The notes beneath the pieces were generated by a model. That model was given only the letters and a program-made list of their open reading frames with translations, was not told where the DNA came from and did not search any database. A program made the position numbers and the translations under genes. This document shows positions 17,745-26,264 of a stretch of 64,000 bases of DNA, in pieces. The stretch is from Natrinema pallidum DSM 3751 (GTDB taxonomy: Archaea > Halobacteriota > Halobacteria > Halobacteriales > Natrialbaceae): positions 2,354 to 66,353 of the forward strand of contig NZ_AOII01000107.1 in NCBI RefSeq assembly GCF_000337615.1. The letters run 5' to 3'. Numbering within the stretch: the first letter of the stretch is position 1; each line of letters opens with the position of its first letter.

Positions 17745-18422
17745 ATGACGGTTACGACTGAATTACGGCTCCGATCAGCCTCGCTGCCGCTTGTGGAGCT
17801 TACGGCGTCACTGCAACCCGACGAGGTCGAGTGCGTACACGCACTCTGTCTACAGTCGGACGTTCGGATATTTACCGTCCGGATCGATTCGACGGACGAT
17901 GTCTCCGACGACGACCTCGCGGCGCTCGAGGAAGTCGTGGAGGTGACGGCGCTCGGACGCACGAACGGGAAACGGATGTACCAACTCACCGTCGAACTCG
18001 CGGACGCCATCTCGGAGGCGTTCGACCCCGACCGGTTCGACGGGGCGCAACTGGAGCCGACGACCATCACGCCGGAGGGCTGGTACGAGAAGAAGGTGTT
18101 CAAAGACTACGAGACGTTCGCCGAGTTCCGAACGAGTTGTGAGGAGCACGGTATCCCCATCGAACTCGTCTCGATCACCGCTGACGCCTCATCAACTGCT
18201 GACTCGTCACGGCACGGATTAACCGACCGCCAACACGAGGCGCTCACGCTCGCGATCGCTCGCGGCTACTACGACAGCCCACGCCGAACCTCGATGGAGG
18301 CGCTTGCCGAAGAGTTGGGCATTTCACAACCCGCGCTATCGACTCTGCTCCGTCGTGCGGAGCGGCAGGTCCTCACGTCCGCGCTCGACGCACGGAAACA
18401 CGTCGAGACGGTCTCCAGCTAA
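17745..18422 (+). CDS. Bat-type HTH-10 regulator (copy 1)
   Basis: A 225-residue haloarchaeal regulator related to the bacterio-opsin activator. Residues 1-150 form a beta-rich input domain (GWYEKKVFKDYETFAEFR is a typical stretch). Residues 158-210 form the HTH-10 domain, with the diagnostic GLTDRQHEAL and GYYDSPRRTSMEALAEELGI and recognition part SQPALSTLLRRAE. It is a clear paralogue of the gene at 19633. An SDR gene follows on the same strand after a 237-nt gap. It probably controls that neighbour or itself; the signal is unknown. Confidence 0.88.
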   Translation: MTVTTELRLRSASLPLVELTASLQPDEVECVHALCLQSDVRIFTVRIDSTDDVSDDDLAALEEVVEVTALGRTNGKRMYQLTVELADAISEAFDPDRFDGAQLEPTTITPEGWYEKKVFKDYETFAEFRTSCEEHGIPIELVSITADASSTADSSRHGLTDRQHEALTLAIARGYYDSPRRTSMEALAEELGISQPALSTLLRRAERQVLTSALDARKHVETVSS

Positions 18423-18597
18423 TATCGCCTGCATGTGCCCGTATCCGGATACTGACGATAGGACCAGTCTCGAGTCGCTGACAAGGAATTCGTCGGCGAT
18501 CGAGTTCGGATCACCGACGGACTTCGGGGATCGCTGCTTGACGAGCCGGTTCCGGACGCGAGTACGCGCCCGAGAGTCTCGGTCCGGCCCACTGGAC

Positions 18598-18630
18598 TAC
18601 TTAAACACCCTTTCCATATAACAGCAGTCC
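18598..18630 (+). promoter_or_regulatory. Promoter element of the SDR gene, shared with the AKR gene
   Basis: TACTTAAACA followed by CTTTC and, after a short gap, AACAGCA. The same order occurs before the aldo/keto reductase at 20433. The first block fits a TATA box; it lies 55-62 nt before the SDR ATG, so the mRNA should have a leader of some 30 nt. The conservation extends beyond what a TATA box needs, suggesting a common regulator. Confidence 0.55.
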
Positions 18631-18659
18631 CAAACCGGTCGCGACCCTCGGTTCGGGTG

Positions 18660-19424
18660 ATGACAACAGCATTCGGTTCTGAACTGGACGGGCAGGTCGC
18701 GATCGTTACGGGAGCGTCTTCGGGCATCGGCGAAGCAACGGCTACCGCGCTGGCATCGCGCGGTGCGAGCGTCGTTCTCGCCGCCCGACGCGAGGACGCA
18801 CTCGAGGAAGTCGCCGCCCGGATCGAGGACGAAGACGGGGAGGCGCTCGTCGTTCCGACCGATATCACGGACGACGACGACATCGATGAACTGGTCGAGA
18901 CGACGACTGACGAATACGGTCGGATCGATATCCTCGTGAACAACGCGGGCTACATGCCGCTCGCACACATTGCGGATGCGGATCGGGAAACCCTCACGAC
19001 GACCATCGATGTCAATCTCGACGGGCTGCTCACGCTCACCCACGCCGTCGTTCCCACGATGCTCGAGCAAGAACGCGGACACGTCGTGAATCTCTCCTCG
19101 GTTGCCGGACGGTTTGCGATGGAGAACAGTTCGCATTATATGGCGGCGAAAGCCGGCGTGACCGGCTTCGGCCGGGCGCTTCGACGCGACGTCGCCCAAG
19201 AGGGACTCCGCGTTTCGACTATCGAACCGGGGGCAGTCAACACGGCGCTCACCGAGGACATCCCCGACGACGAGGTCAAGTCCTACGTCGAGGACTACAA
19301 CCAATCGATGCGACAGCTCGAGCCCGCTGATATCGCGCGGACGATCACGTTCGTCGTGACACAGCCAGACCACGTAGATATCAACGAAGTCCTGATCCGG
19401 CCGACGGATCAGGTTCAACCGTAG
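18660..19424 (+). CDS. Short-chain dehydrogenase/reductase
   Basis: A 254-residue classical SDR. Cofactor motif TGASSGIG (residues 17-24), NNAG at 94-97, and catalytic Ser147, Tyr160 and Lys164 (YMAAK) are all present. AARRED after the second strand suggests NADP(H) preference. The substrate is unknown. A GTG codon just before the ATG could also be the start. It follows an HTH-10 regulator and uses a promoter resembling that of the reductase at 20433, so the two enzymes may be induced together. Confidence 0.92.
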   Translation: MTTAFGSELDGQVAIVTGASSGIGEATATALASRGASVVLAARREDALEEVAARIEDEDGEALVVPTDITDDDDIDELVETTTDEYGRIDILVNNAGYMPLAHIADADRETLTTTIDVNLDGLLTLTHAVVPTMLEQERGHVVNLSSVAGRFAMENSSHYMAAKAGVTGFGRALRRDVAQEGLRVSTIEPGAVNTALTEDIPDDEVKSYVEDYNQSMRQLEPADIARTITFVVTQPDHVDINEVLIRPTDQVQP

Positions 19425-19632
19425 CGCACAGCCGAGGGCAGCAAACTCGGCCGGCATCGGTATCGGACAGCGCCAGTGACGGTCGGTGTCCGAGACGACG
19501 GCCGCCTCGGGGATGCGCATCGTCTTGTAAATCAAGATACTCCTGTCCGGAGACGTAATCCGTGATAGAAACGACGATCATGACGGCCATTACCCCTGTG
19601 AGACGCGCGATAACGGAGGCAAACCCCATCCG

Positions 19633-20316
19633 ATGACGATCACGACTGAATTCCGTCTCGAGTCACCCTCGCTTCCGCTCCTCGATGTCGCCGAATCGGT
19701 TCGGAGTACGGAACTAACGTGCGTTCACGGGCTCCAACTCCGAGACGGCGTCCAGTTGTTCCTCGTCCAGATCGACAGCACGGACGACGTCTCCGAAACG
19801 GAACTCACAACGCTCGAGAACGTGAGGGCGGCGACGCTGGTCGGACACACGAGCGACGAAGCGATTTACAAGATCACCGTCGAACTCGAGGACCGACTCA
19901 CACGCCTCTTCGATCCCGAACGGTTCGATATCGCACCAGTCGAACCGCCCACGATTTCGCCGAAGGGCTGGTACGAGCACAAACTATTCAAGAGCTACGC
20001 GGAGTTCAACGACTATCGAGCCTGCTGTCAGGATCGTGACATCGAACTCGAACTCGTTTCGGTCAGCCCCGATCCGTCCGCGATCGAGGGCCCCTCACGG
20101 CACGGATTAACGGACCGTCAACACGAGGCGCTCACGCTTGCGCTCGCTCGTGGCTACTACGACAGTCCGCGTCGAACGTCGACCGAAGACCTCGCCCACG
20201 AACTCGGCATCTCGCAGCCGTCGATGTCGAGTCTCCTTCGCCGCGGTGAACGACAACTCTTCTCGTCCGTACTCGACTCTCGGAAAGAAGGGCGGATTCG
20301 GTCCGGCAGGGAGTGA
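19633..20316 (+). CDS. Bat-type HTH-10 regulator (copy 2)
   Basis: A 227-residue paralogue of the regulator at 17745. The shared parts include IDSTDDVS, the central WYE.K.FK.Y.EF motif, and the HTH-10 domain with HGLTDRQHEALTLALARGYY and LGISQPSMSSLLRRGERQL. The input domains differ more than the DNA-binding domains, which fits a duplication followed by change in the sensed signal. It is followed by an aldo/keto reductase. No palindrome like the one before copy 1 is seen; GATAACGG about 20-28 nt upstream could be its TATA box. Confidence 0.88.
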   Translation: MTITTEFRLESPSLPLLDVAESVRSTELTCVHGLQLRDGVQLFLVQIDSTDDVSETELTTLENVRAATLVGHTSDEAIYKITVELEDRLTRLFDPERFDIAPVEPPTISPKGWYEHKLFKSYAEFNDYRACCQDRDIELELVSVSPDPSAIEGPSRHGLTDRQHEALTLALARGYYDSPRRTSTEDLAHELGISQPSMSSLLRRGERQLFSSVLDSRKEGRIRSGRE

Positions 20317-20362
20317 CGGTCACCGGGACGAACTCGACTCGTCCGTCTCCCGCTCGGTGGGG

Positions 20363-20432
20363 TACTTAAACATGCTTTCTGAACAGCATCGAGTCCATGA
20401 GAGACGACCCCCAACTATAGGTTGTCTCAACC
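20363..20432 (+). promoter_or_regulatory. Promoter and leader of the aldo/keto reductase
   Basis: TACTTAAACA, then CTTTC and AACAGCA, repeats the element before the SDR gene. The leader ends with two nested inverted repeats: GAGACGAC (20401-20408) can pair with GTTGTCTC (20421-20428), and GGTTG-TCT-CAACC (20420-20432) abuts the ATG. The leader of roughly 40 nt could thus form alternative stems that hide the start region. The function is inferred only. Confidence 0.5.
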
Positions 20433-21413
20433 ATGGACTACACGACCCTTGGATCGACCGGGATGGAGGTCAGTTCGCTCTGTCTCGGCTGCATGAGTTT
20501 CGGATCGAGCGAGTGGCAACCGTGGGTCCTCGACGAGGAGGAGTCACGGGAGATCATCGAACGGGCGATCGACCTCGGCATCAACTTCTTCGACACCGCG
20601 AACGTCTACTCGTCGGGCAAGTCCGAGGAAATCCTCGGGAACGTTCTCGCAGAGTACGATCGTGACGAACAGGTCGTCGCGACGAAAGCATTCTTGCCCC
20701 CTGAGGAGGACCCGCATCCGAACGCGACGGGGCTTTCCCGGAAAACCATCGAGCAGGAACTAGCGAACTCGCTCGATCGGCTCGGCATGGAGACGGTCGA
20801 TCTTTACCAGATTCACCGCTGGGACTACGAGACCCCTATCGAGGAGACGCTGCGGGCGCTCGACGACGCCGTTCGCCGCGGGCAGACCCGCTATATCGGT
20901 GCCTCCTCGATGTGGACGTATCAGTTCGCGGATGCGCTCCACACCAGCGACCGTCTCGACCTCGAGCGGTTCGCGACGATGCAGAACCACTACAACCTCG
21001 TCTACCGCGAGGAGGAGCGCGAGATGCTCCCGTTCGCAGACCGGGAGGGGATCGGCGTGATGCCGTGGTCGCCGCTCGCTGGCGGCTACCTCACCCGTCC
21101 TCACGACGAACTCGAGGCGACGACGCGCGGCGAGACGGACAAGTACATCGATCAACTCCCGTATCGGGATGGCGGCGGTCCCGCGGTCAACGAGCGCGTC
21201 GCAGAACTCGCCGACGATCACGGTGTCACGATGGCACAGATCGCGCTCGCATGGCTCCTTCACAAGGAGTGGGTCACGACCCCGATCGTCGGGACGACCA
21301 GTGTCGAACACCTCGAGGACGCCGTTGAGGCGCTGGAAATCGATCTGTCGGACTCGGATATCGACTACCTCGAGGAACCCTACGAGCCGCTGCCGGTCGC
21401 CGGACACGAGTAG
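20433..21413 (+). CDS. Aldo/keto reductase, paralogue of the 7286 gene
   Basis: A 326-residue NAD(P)H-dependent TIM-barrel enzyme. The catalytic residues are Asp54 and Tyr59 (FFDTANVYSS), Lys85 (VVATKAF) and His128 (YQIHRWD). It shares the start MxYTTLGSTGMxVS and the exact ending EEPYEPLPVAGHE with the reductase at 7286-8257. It lies 116 nt after the second HTH-10 regulator and has the promoter element also found before the SDR gene. Likely regulated by that neighbour; the substrate is unknown. Confidence 0.92.
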   Translation: MDYTTLGSTGMEVSSLCLGCMSFGSSEWQPWVLDEEESREIIERAIDLGINFFDTANVYSSGKSEEILGNVLAEYDRDEQVVATKAFLPPEEDPHPNATGLSRKTIEQELANSLDRLGMETVDLYQIHRWDYETPIEETLRALDDAVRRGQTRYIGASSMWTYQFADALHTSDRLDLERFATMQNHYNLVYREEEREMLPFADREGIGVMPWSPLAGGYLTRPHDELEATTRGETDKYIDQLPYRDGGGPAVNERVAELADDHGVTMAQIALAWLLHKEWVTTPIVGTTSVEHLEDAVEALEIDLSDSDIDYLEEPYEPLPVAGHE

Positions 21414-21563
21414 CCGCGCGCCGTCCGGACGATCACGCGATCGGCTCGAGGGGGGAGAGTCCGATACCGTCACTGGAGTCGAGCGACGGCCATCCCGTTC
21501 GGTAACCGGTGTTCTAGCCGGGGAAGCCAACCCCTCAAGGGGGACGAGGCTGTTGTTCCGTTC

Positions 21564-22424
21564 GTGAGCAGTAACTCGATCACAAACGAGAGCGACACGT
21601 TCGAGATCGGCGGTTCGACCGTTCGTCGGCTGGGGTTCGGCGCGATGCGGATCACCGGCGAGGACATCATCGGTGCGCCGGAGGACGAGGCGTCCGCACG
21701 CGAGGTCGTCCAGCACGCGGTCGACTGCGGCGTCGATCTCATCGATACGGCGGACTCCTACGGTCCCGCGGTGAGCGAGCGCCTCATCGGCGAGGCGATC
21801 GGCGACCCCGACGACGTCCTGATCGCGACCAAGGCCGGCCTGCTGCGCAACAGCGAGGGCGAGTGGCTCGCCCACGGCGACCCGGACTACATCCGTAATC
21901 AGGTCCTCACGTCCCTCGACCGGCTCCGGACGGACACGATCGATCTCTATCAGTTCCATCGGCCGGACGACGACACGCCTTTCGAGGACTCCGTCGCGAC
22001 CTTCGCGGAACTCAAAGACGAGGGCCTCGTCGACGCGGTCGGCGTCAGTAACGTCTCCGCGGAACTCCTCGATCGAGCCCGTGAGCAGGTCGAGATCGAG
22101 ACCGTCCAGAACCGGTACAACCTGAACGACCGCGGCAGCCGGGAGGTGCTCGAGATCTGTGCCGAGGTGGGGATCGGCTTCATCCCGTGGGCCCCGATCG
22201 ACGGCGACGATCTGGCCGAACACGGCGACCTCCTCGACGAGATCGCCGAACGCCACGACGCGACACGACGACAGGTCGCGCTGGCCTGGCTCCTCGAGCG
22301 GTCCGCCGTCATGCTCCCGATTCCGGGCACGTCCGATCCCGCCCACCTCGAATCCAACCTCGCGGCCTCGCAACTCTCGCTCGGTGACGACGAGGTCCGC
22401 CGACTGACCGCGGCCGCCGACTGA
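21564..22424 (+). CDS. Aldo/keto reductase, divergent
   Basis: A 286-residue aldo/keto reductase of a different branch from the two others here. The catalytic residues are Asp61 and Tyr66 (LIDTADSYG), Lys90 (IATKAG) and His132 (YQFHRPD). It resembles the oxidoreductases with an AMRITGEDIIGAP-type N-terminus that are common in actinobacteria and haloarchaea. It begins with GTG; no in-frame ATG is better placed. It follows the previous reductase after 150 nt and may be under its own promoter. The C-terminus IPGTSDPAHLESNLAA binds the cofactor. Confidence 0.88.
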   Translation: MSSNSITNESDTFEIGGSTVRRLGFGAMRITGEDIIGAPEDEASAREVVQHAVDCGVDLIDTADSYGPAVSERLIGEAIGDPDDVLIATKAGLLRNSEGEWLAHGDPDYIRNQVLTSLDRLRTDTIDLYQFHRPDDDTPFEDSVATFAELKDEGLVDAVGVSNVSAELLDRAREQVEIETVQNRYNLNDRGSREVLEICAEVGIGFIPWAPIDGDDLAEHGDLLDEIAERHDATRRQVALAWLLERSAVMLPIPGTSDPAHLESNLAASQLSLGDDEVRRLTAAAD

Positions 22425-22460
22425 AGGTCGACGTTCGACGGGTGTCCCCCGAGCGACCGG

Positions 22461-23744
22461 TCACCCCTCGAGTCGGCCGGCGATGCGCCGGGAGAGCGCC
22501 GTAAGGTAGAACGAGCCCCAGATCGCGGCGATGACGGCCCCGACGACGTCGTAGACGAGATCGACGATCGTGTCGGTGAGCCCGTGCTGGGCGAGGACCG
22601 CGTCGAGCCCGACCCGTTGTGCGCTTCGGTCGATCCCGAACTCCATGAGTTCCCAGATGACGCCGAATGCCAGGACGAACACGAGGATGAACGCGAACAG
22701 CATCGCGGGCGGGATGTAGATCTCGTCGGTGTGGAGGTCGATCGCCCGGACGACCGCGTAGCCCGCCGCAGCGACGATCGACGCCGAGATCGTATGCGTC
22801 AGGCTGTCCCACGGGCCGATCTGGGCGTACAAGCCGGCCGAACCGAGGACGTGGAGAAACACGGCCGCCGTGAGCCAGAACACGAGCCCCGGCTCGAGTG
22901 GCAGTTTGGCGTCTCGCTCGAGGACGGCCGGGAGGAACGTGATCGCGAGCGCGATGGCGGCGTTCGAAACCGTCGTCAGGTCGCGGCCGGCGATGCCATA
23001 CAGCAGGAGGACGGCGAGGGCCGCCTGCATGAGGCGCGAGAGCCGTCTGACGGTCCCGTCGGGGACGTCCAGGAGATCACGGATCAGGGACGGGACGGGG
23101 GCAGGTTCCCCGTCGGGCGACGTCTTCCGCGGCGTCGGTGAGCCTCTGGCCTCGTTATCATCCGCGCCGTAGGACTGGAAGTAGCGCCCGAAGACGGCAC
23201 CCGCGAGCAGGCCGGCGACCGCCGCGTAGGCGAAGTTGTACATCAATGCACGATTGGCGGCATCCTGTGAGCGGCCGTCTAGAATGTAGTCGGTCTCGAG
23301 GGTCACGTCGGCGAGCCACTGGGCGACGTGCCATGCCCCGGCGACGGCAAGGGTCGTCAGTACGACGAGTACCACCGCGAAGGCGTGGTTCATTCGTACC
23401 GCGGTGAAGCGGTCGATCTCGACGCACACGACGAGCGCGACCGCAGCGACGGCGACGTACACGGCGATCGACGTCAGGAACGATACACCGGATATCGCCG
23501 CATCGATGACGGGGAGCAAGACCAGACACAGTAGTTCCCAGGGTGGCATCACGAGCGGATTTCGGAACGCGGCGGCCGGCAGTAAGACGATCGCGACCGC
23601 GAACGCGGTAAACGCGAACCAGCGGTAGGCGTCGAAGAGTCCGTGGGCGATCGCGAGGGCGACGAGTGCGGCCGTGACCAGCCAGGCGAGCGCCGCGTTT
23701 CGCCGCGTTTTGTCGACCCGCCCGTCGAATCGACCGTCCGCCAT
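22461..23744 (-). CDS. Polytopic membrane protein with DUF2238-like C-terminus
   Basis: A 427-residue membrane protein with roughly ten or more hydrophobic segments. The C-terminal 150 residues resemble the YjdF/DUF2238 family: GPWDSLTHTISASIVAA, FGVIWELMEFGID and TIVDLVYDVVGAVIAAIWG carry the conserved Asp, His, Trp-Glu and Asp positions. The N-terminal half, with more membrane helices and a cytoplasmic loop rich in Pro/Ser/Asp around residue 230, is not recognised. The internal ATG (MADGRFDGRV) is preferred over one 13 codons earlier. Function unknown. It is convergent with the reductase at 21564. Confidence 0.7.
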   Translation of the reverse strand: MADGRFDGRVDKTRRNAALAWLVTAALVALAIAHGLFDAYRWFAFTAFAVAIVLLPAAAFRNPLVMPPWELLCLVLLPVIDAAISGVSFLTSIAVYVAVAAVALVVCVEIDRFTAVRMNHAFAVVLVVLTTLAVAGAWHVAQWLADVTLETDYILDGRSQDAANRALMYNFAYAAVAGLLAGAVFGRYFQSYGADDNEARGSPTPRKTSPDGEPAPVPSLIRDLLDVPDGTVRRLSRLMQAALAVLLLYGIAGRDLTTVSNAAIALAITFLPAVLERDAKLPLEPGLVFWLTAAVFLHVLGSAGLYAQIGPWDSLTHTISASIVAAAGYAVVRAIDLHTDEIYIPPAMLFAFILVFVLAFGVIWELMEFGIDRSAQRVGLDAVLAQHGLTDTIVDLVYDVVGAVIAAIWGSFYLTALSRRIAGRLEG

Positions 23745-23951
23745 ACGCTCCCTACGCGACGACGCTCCTAAACGCGAGAGCATGCGAGAGCCACCGAACG
23801 ACCGGTGTACGTCGGCCGGGACCGTCGTATCGCGCTCGATTTACTCGCCGCCGACCGTCTTTAGTCGTGCTCCGGCGGTCCCCGAAGGAACCACGCTGGA
23901 ACCGCTCGCTCCGTACCGAAGACTGATATTTCAGCTTCCGAACGTTGTCGT

Positions 23952-24800
23952 ATGGTCGCACACGACGACCTCGAGCACGGACAGGCCCGCGTCAACGGCG
24001 TCAAACTGCACTACGTGACCGCTGGCGACGGACTGCCCCTGGTATTGCTCCATGGCTGGCCACAGACCTGGTACGAATGGCGGAATGTCATTCCACACCT
24101 CGCCGACGAGTACACCGTTATCGCGCCCGATCTTCGCGGACTGGGCGACTCCGAAACCCCCGTTTCGGGGTACGACAAGGACACCGTCGCGACCGACGTT
24201 CGGGCCCTCCTCGACCACCTCGGACATGGCGACGACCCGATCGTGCTCGTCGGCCACGACTGGGGAATGCCGACCGCGTACGCCTATGCCGCCCAGTACC
24301 GCGACCATGTCCGTGCACTCTGCGTGCTCGAGGCCGGGCTACCGGGGATCAACGAGGACGAGAAACGCCAGCTTTGGCACACCCGCTTTCACAGTGTACG
24401 CGACCTCCCGGAGCAGTTGGTCGCCGGCCGAGAGCGACTCTATCTCGACTGGTTCTACAAGGAAGGCGCGTACGACCCCTCGGCGATCGACGACGACGCC
24501 CGTGAGGAGTACGTCCGCTGTTACTCGCAGGCCGGCGGGTTGCGGGGCGGCTTCGAGTACTACCGCGCCTACGAGACCGATGCCGAGCGCAATCGAGACC
24601 ACGCCGAGGAGCCACTCGAGATGCCCGTGCTCGCCCTCGGCGGCGCGGCGTCCTTCGGGGACCTCCCGATCGGGGACATGAAAGCGGTCGCGACCGATGT
24701 CGAGGGCGAGGTCGTCGACCGCGCCGGTCACTGGATACCCGAGGAACGGCCGGCGTACTTCGTCGAACGCCTGACCGACTTTCTCGCGGACGCGGCGTGA
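23952..24800 (+). CDS. Alpha/beta hydrolase (epoxide hydrolase / haloacetate dehalogenase type)
   Basis: A 282-residue alpha/beta-hydrolase. The oxyanion motif HGWPQTWYEW (about residues 33-42) and the nucleophile motif VGHDWGM, with Asp instead of Ser, place it among epoxide hydrolases and haloacetate dehalogenases. The catalytic His is in the late DRAGHWIPEERP. The ATG is closely preceded by a GATATTTCAG stretch that could be a TATA element (about 25 nt). Substrate cannot be told from sequence. Single gene. Confidence 0.9.
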   Translation: MVAHDDLEHGQARVNGVKLHYVTAGDGLPLVLLHGWPQTWYEWRNVIPHLADEYTVIAPDLRGLGDSETPVSGYDKDTVATDVRALLDHLGHGDDPIVLVGHDWGMPTAYAYAAQYRDHVRALCVLEAGLPGINEDEKRQLWHTRFHSVRDLPEQLVAGRERLYLDWFYKEGAYDPSAIDDDAREEYVRCYSQAGGLRGGFEYYRAYETDAERNRDHAEEPLEMPVLALGGAASFGDLPIGDMKAVATDVEGEVVDRAGHWIPEERPAYFVERLTDFLADAA

Positions 24801-24832
24801 ACTGCCACGGACGCGAACCGGGTGGCTCGAGG

Positions 24833-25186
24833 TCAGTACTGGTCTCGAACGCGGTCGATCTGACACCGGACACAGAGATCGTCGGCGAAACAGGCGATAT
24901 CGTCGTACGGGCACTCGTATTCGTCGATCTCGACGGACAGACGGCGCTTTGCGCGCTCCCACTCGGTCTCCCAGTCGTCGATGTCCATCTCGGACGACGT
25001 GAAGACGACCGCGCCGTCTCGATCCAGGATCTTCGCGACGGTGACCGAGCGGTGGTTCTCTTTGACGACGGCGATCGCGTCCTCGTAGGACGGACACCGG
25101 ATCTCCTTTCGCCCCGACTGATCGTCCAAGAGACGGACGACGATGGAGCCGTCGTACTCCTCGGTCGGCTCCAGTCCATTGGTCAT
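24833..25186 (-). CDS. Uncharacterised haloarchaeal protein with C-terminal cysteines
   Basis: A 117-residue acidic protein, not recognised as a named family. The first part is beta/alpha (IVVRLLDDQSGRKEIRCPSY, then AVVKENHRSVTVAKILDRDG). Near the C-terminus four cysteines in CPYDDIAC and CVRC could bind zinc or an iron-sulfur cluster. Its acidic composition and GC-rich third codon positions support a real gene. It converges on the hydrolase gene and lies upstream of tRNA-His. Confidence 0.65.
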   Translation of the reverse strand: MTNGLEPTEEYDGSIVVRLLDDQSGRKEIRCPSYEDAIAVVKENHRSVTVAKILDRDGAVVFTSSEMDIDDWETEWERAKRRLSVEIDEYECPYDDIACFADDLCVRCQIDRVRDQY

Positions 25187-25393
25187 GGCAGCTACTGTTG
25201 GAACGCCGCGACAAAAAGTTGCGCGTCAGCGCCCGGACTCGCGTCTCCCTGGTCTTGCCCGCTCGCCGTATCACTCGTCTCGCGTGGTTCGATCTCGCTT
25301 TTCGGCTTGTCCACGTCTCTCCCCGGTCAACGGAGCGGCGATGCCGCTCCGACCCGTCGCTCACCTCGTTCGTGACGGCGTCGGGAAAAGGAA

Positions 25394-25466
25394 GTCCGGG
25401 TGCGAGAATCGAACCCGCGTCTCAGCCTCCACAAGGCTGAAGGATAACCACTACCCCAACCCGGAC
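25394..25466 (-). tRNA. trnH: tRNA-His (anticodon GTG)
   Basis: Read on the minus strand, acceptor GTCCGGG pairs with CCCGGAC. The anticodon loop TTGTGGA gives GTG, and the T-arm has GCGGG-TTCGAAT-CCCGC. About 73 nt, no intron. A 12-bp palindrome ACGTGTACACGT abuts its 5' end, and a TATTTTAG stretch on the minus strand some 35 nt upstream is a plausible promoter. Confidence 0.95.
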
Positions 25467-25642
25467 ACGTGTACACGTTATCCTACAGCCGGTTGGACTA
25501 AAATACGTTACGACTCTCCGACGCGGTGTGGGTCTCCGTACCGCGCGATTTCCGTCCCGTAACTGCGCGACGGTCGTGCGGGACATCTGCCCCGCTCGTG
25601 ACCGGGACACTTTTCGGCGTACGGCGGGTAGCGCCCACAAGC

Positions 25643-26098
25643 GTGGCCATCACCGACAAGATCTACATCAAGAACCACCGGCAGCTCAGCTCCCAACTCG
25701 AGACGAACATTCCCAAGGGAGCGTTCAAGGGCGCGACGCTCGACATGCTCTTTCAGGGCGACGGCCTCGAGAAGTTAGACGACGCGACCCGCGACCGGGT
25801 GCTCGATTTCACGCAGGACTTCCTCGACTGCAACTGCGACAACAATCCCTACTGTGGCTGTCCGGAGCGGAAGTTCATCCAGTACCTCCTCGAGTTGCGC
25901 GCCCAGGGGCTGGGGCCGGACGCGATCGTCGACGTGATGACCGACGACTACATGGTCTATGCCTACCCCGGCGACGTGCTGTCCTTCCTCGACAACGGCG
26001 TCCGCACGCTCGAGGCCGCCGAGGGGCTCGCTCGCGTCGAAGGAGCGGACGAGAAGTACGATCAGATTCGGCAGGCGAAACGGGAACTCGAGCGATAG
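25643..26098 (+). CDS. DUF5814 domain protein
   Basis: A 151-residue haloarchaeal protein that I recognise as the DUF5814 type. The N-terminus VAITDKIYIKNHRQLSSQL and the cysteine-rich DCNCDNNPYCGCPERKFIQY are typical and could bind a metal. MTDDYMVYAYPGDVLSFLD follows, then a helical tail. It begins with GTG; an in-frame ATG 117 nt upstream would add residues that do not look like the family. The function is unknown. It lies just beyond tRNA-His. Confidence 0.78.
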   Translation: MAITDKIYIKNHRQLSSQLETNIPKGAFKGATLDMLFQGDGLEKLDDATRDRVLDFTQDFLDCNCDNNPYCGCPERKFIQYLLELRAQGLGPDAIVDVMTDDYMVYAYPGDVLSFLDNGVRTLEAAEGLARVEGADEKYDQIRQAKRELER

Positions 26099-26264
26099 GT
26101 CCGTCTCGAGGCGTTCGGGCGAGGCACTACTGCGGCCGGCTACCTACAAGCGATGTCTCGGACGGCTTTCGAGCCTATTGATACGATGCTTACGAGCGTT
26201 CAGTCGGCGGTCGACGAACCCGGAACTCCGTTTCACGCTCCGGACGTTCCGACAACCCCTCCGC

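Noticed and set aside
20760-22373. Minus-strand frame of 537 codons opposite two aldo/keto reductases
   Set aside because: Mirrors the real genes codon by codon; no independent evidence.
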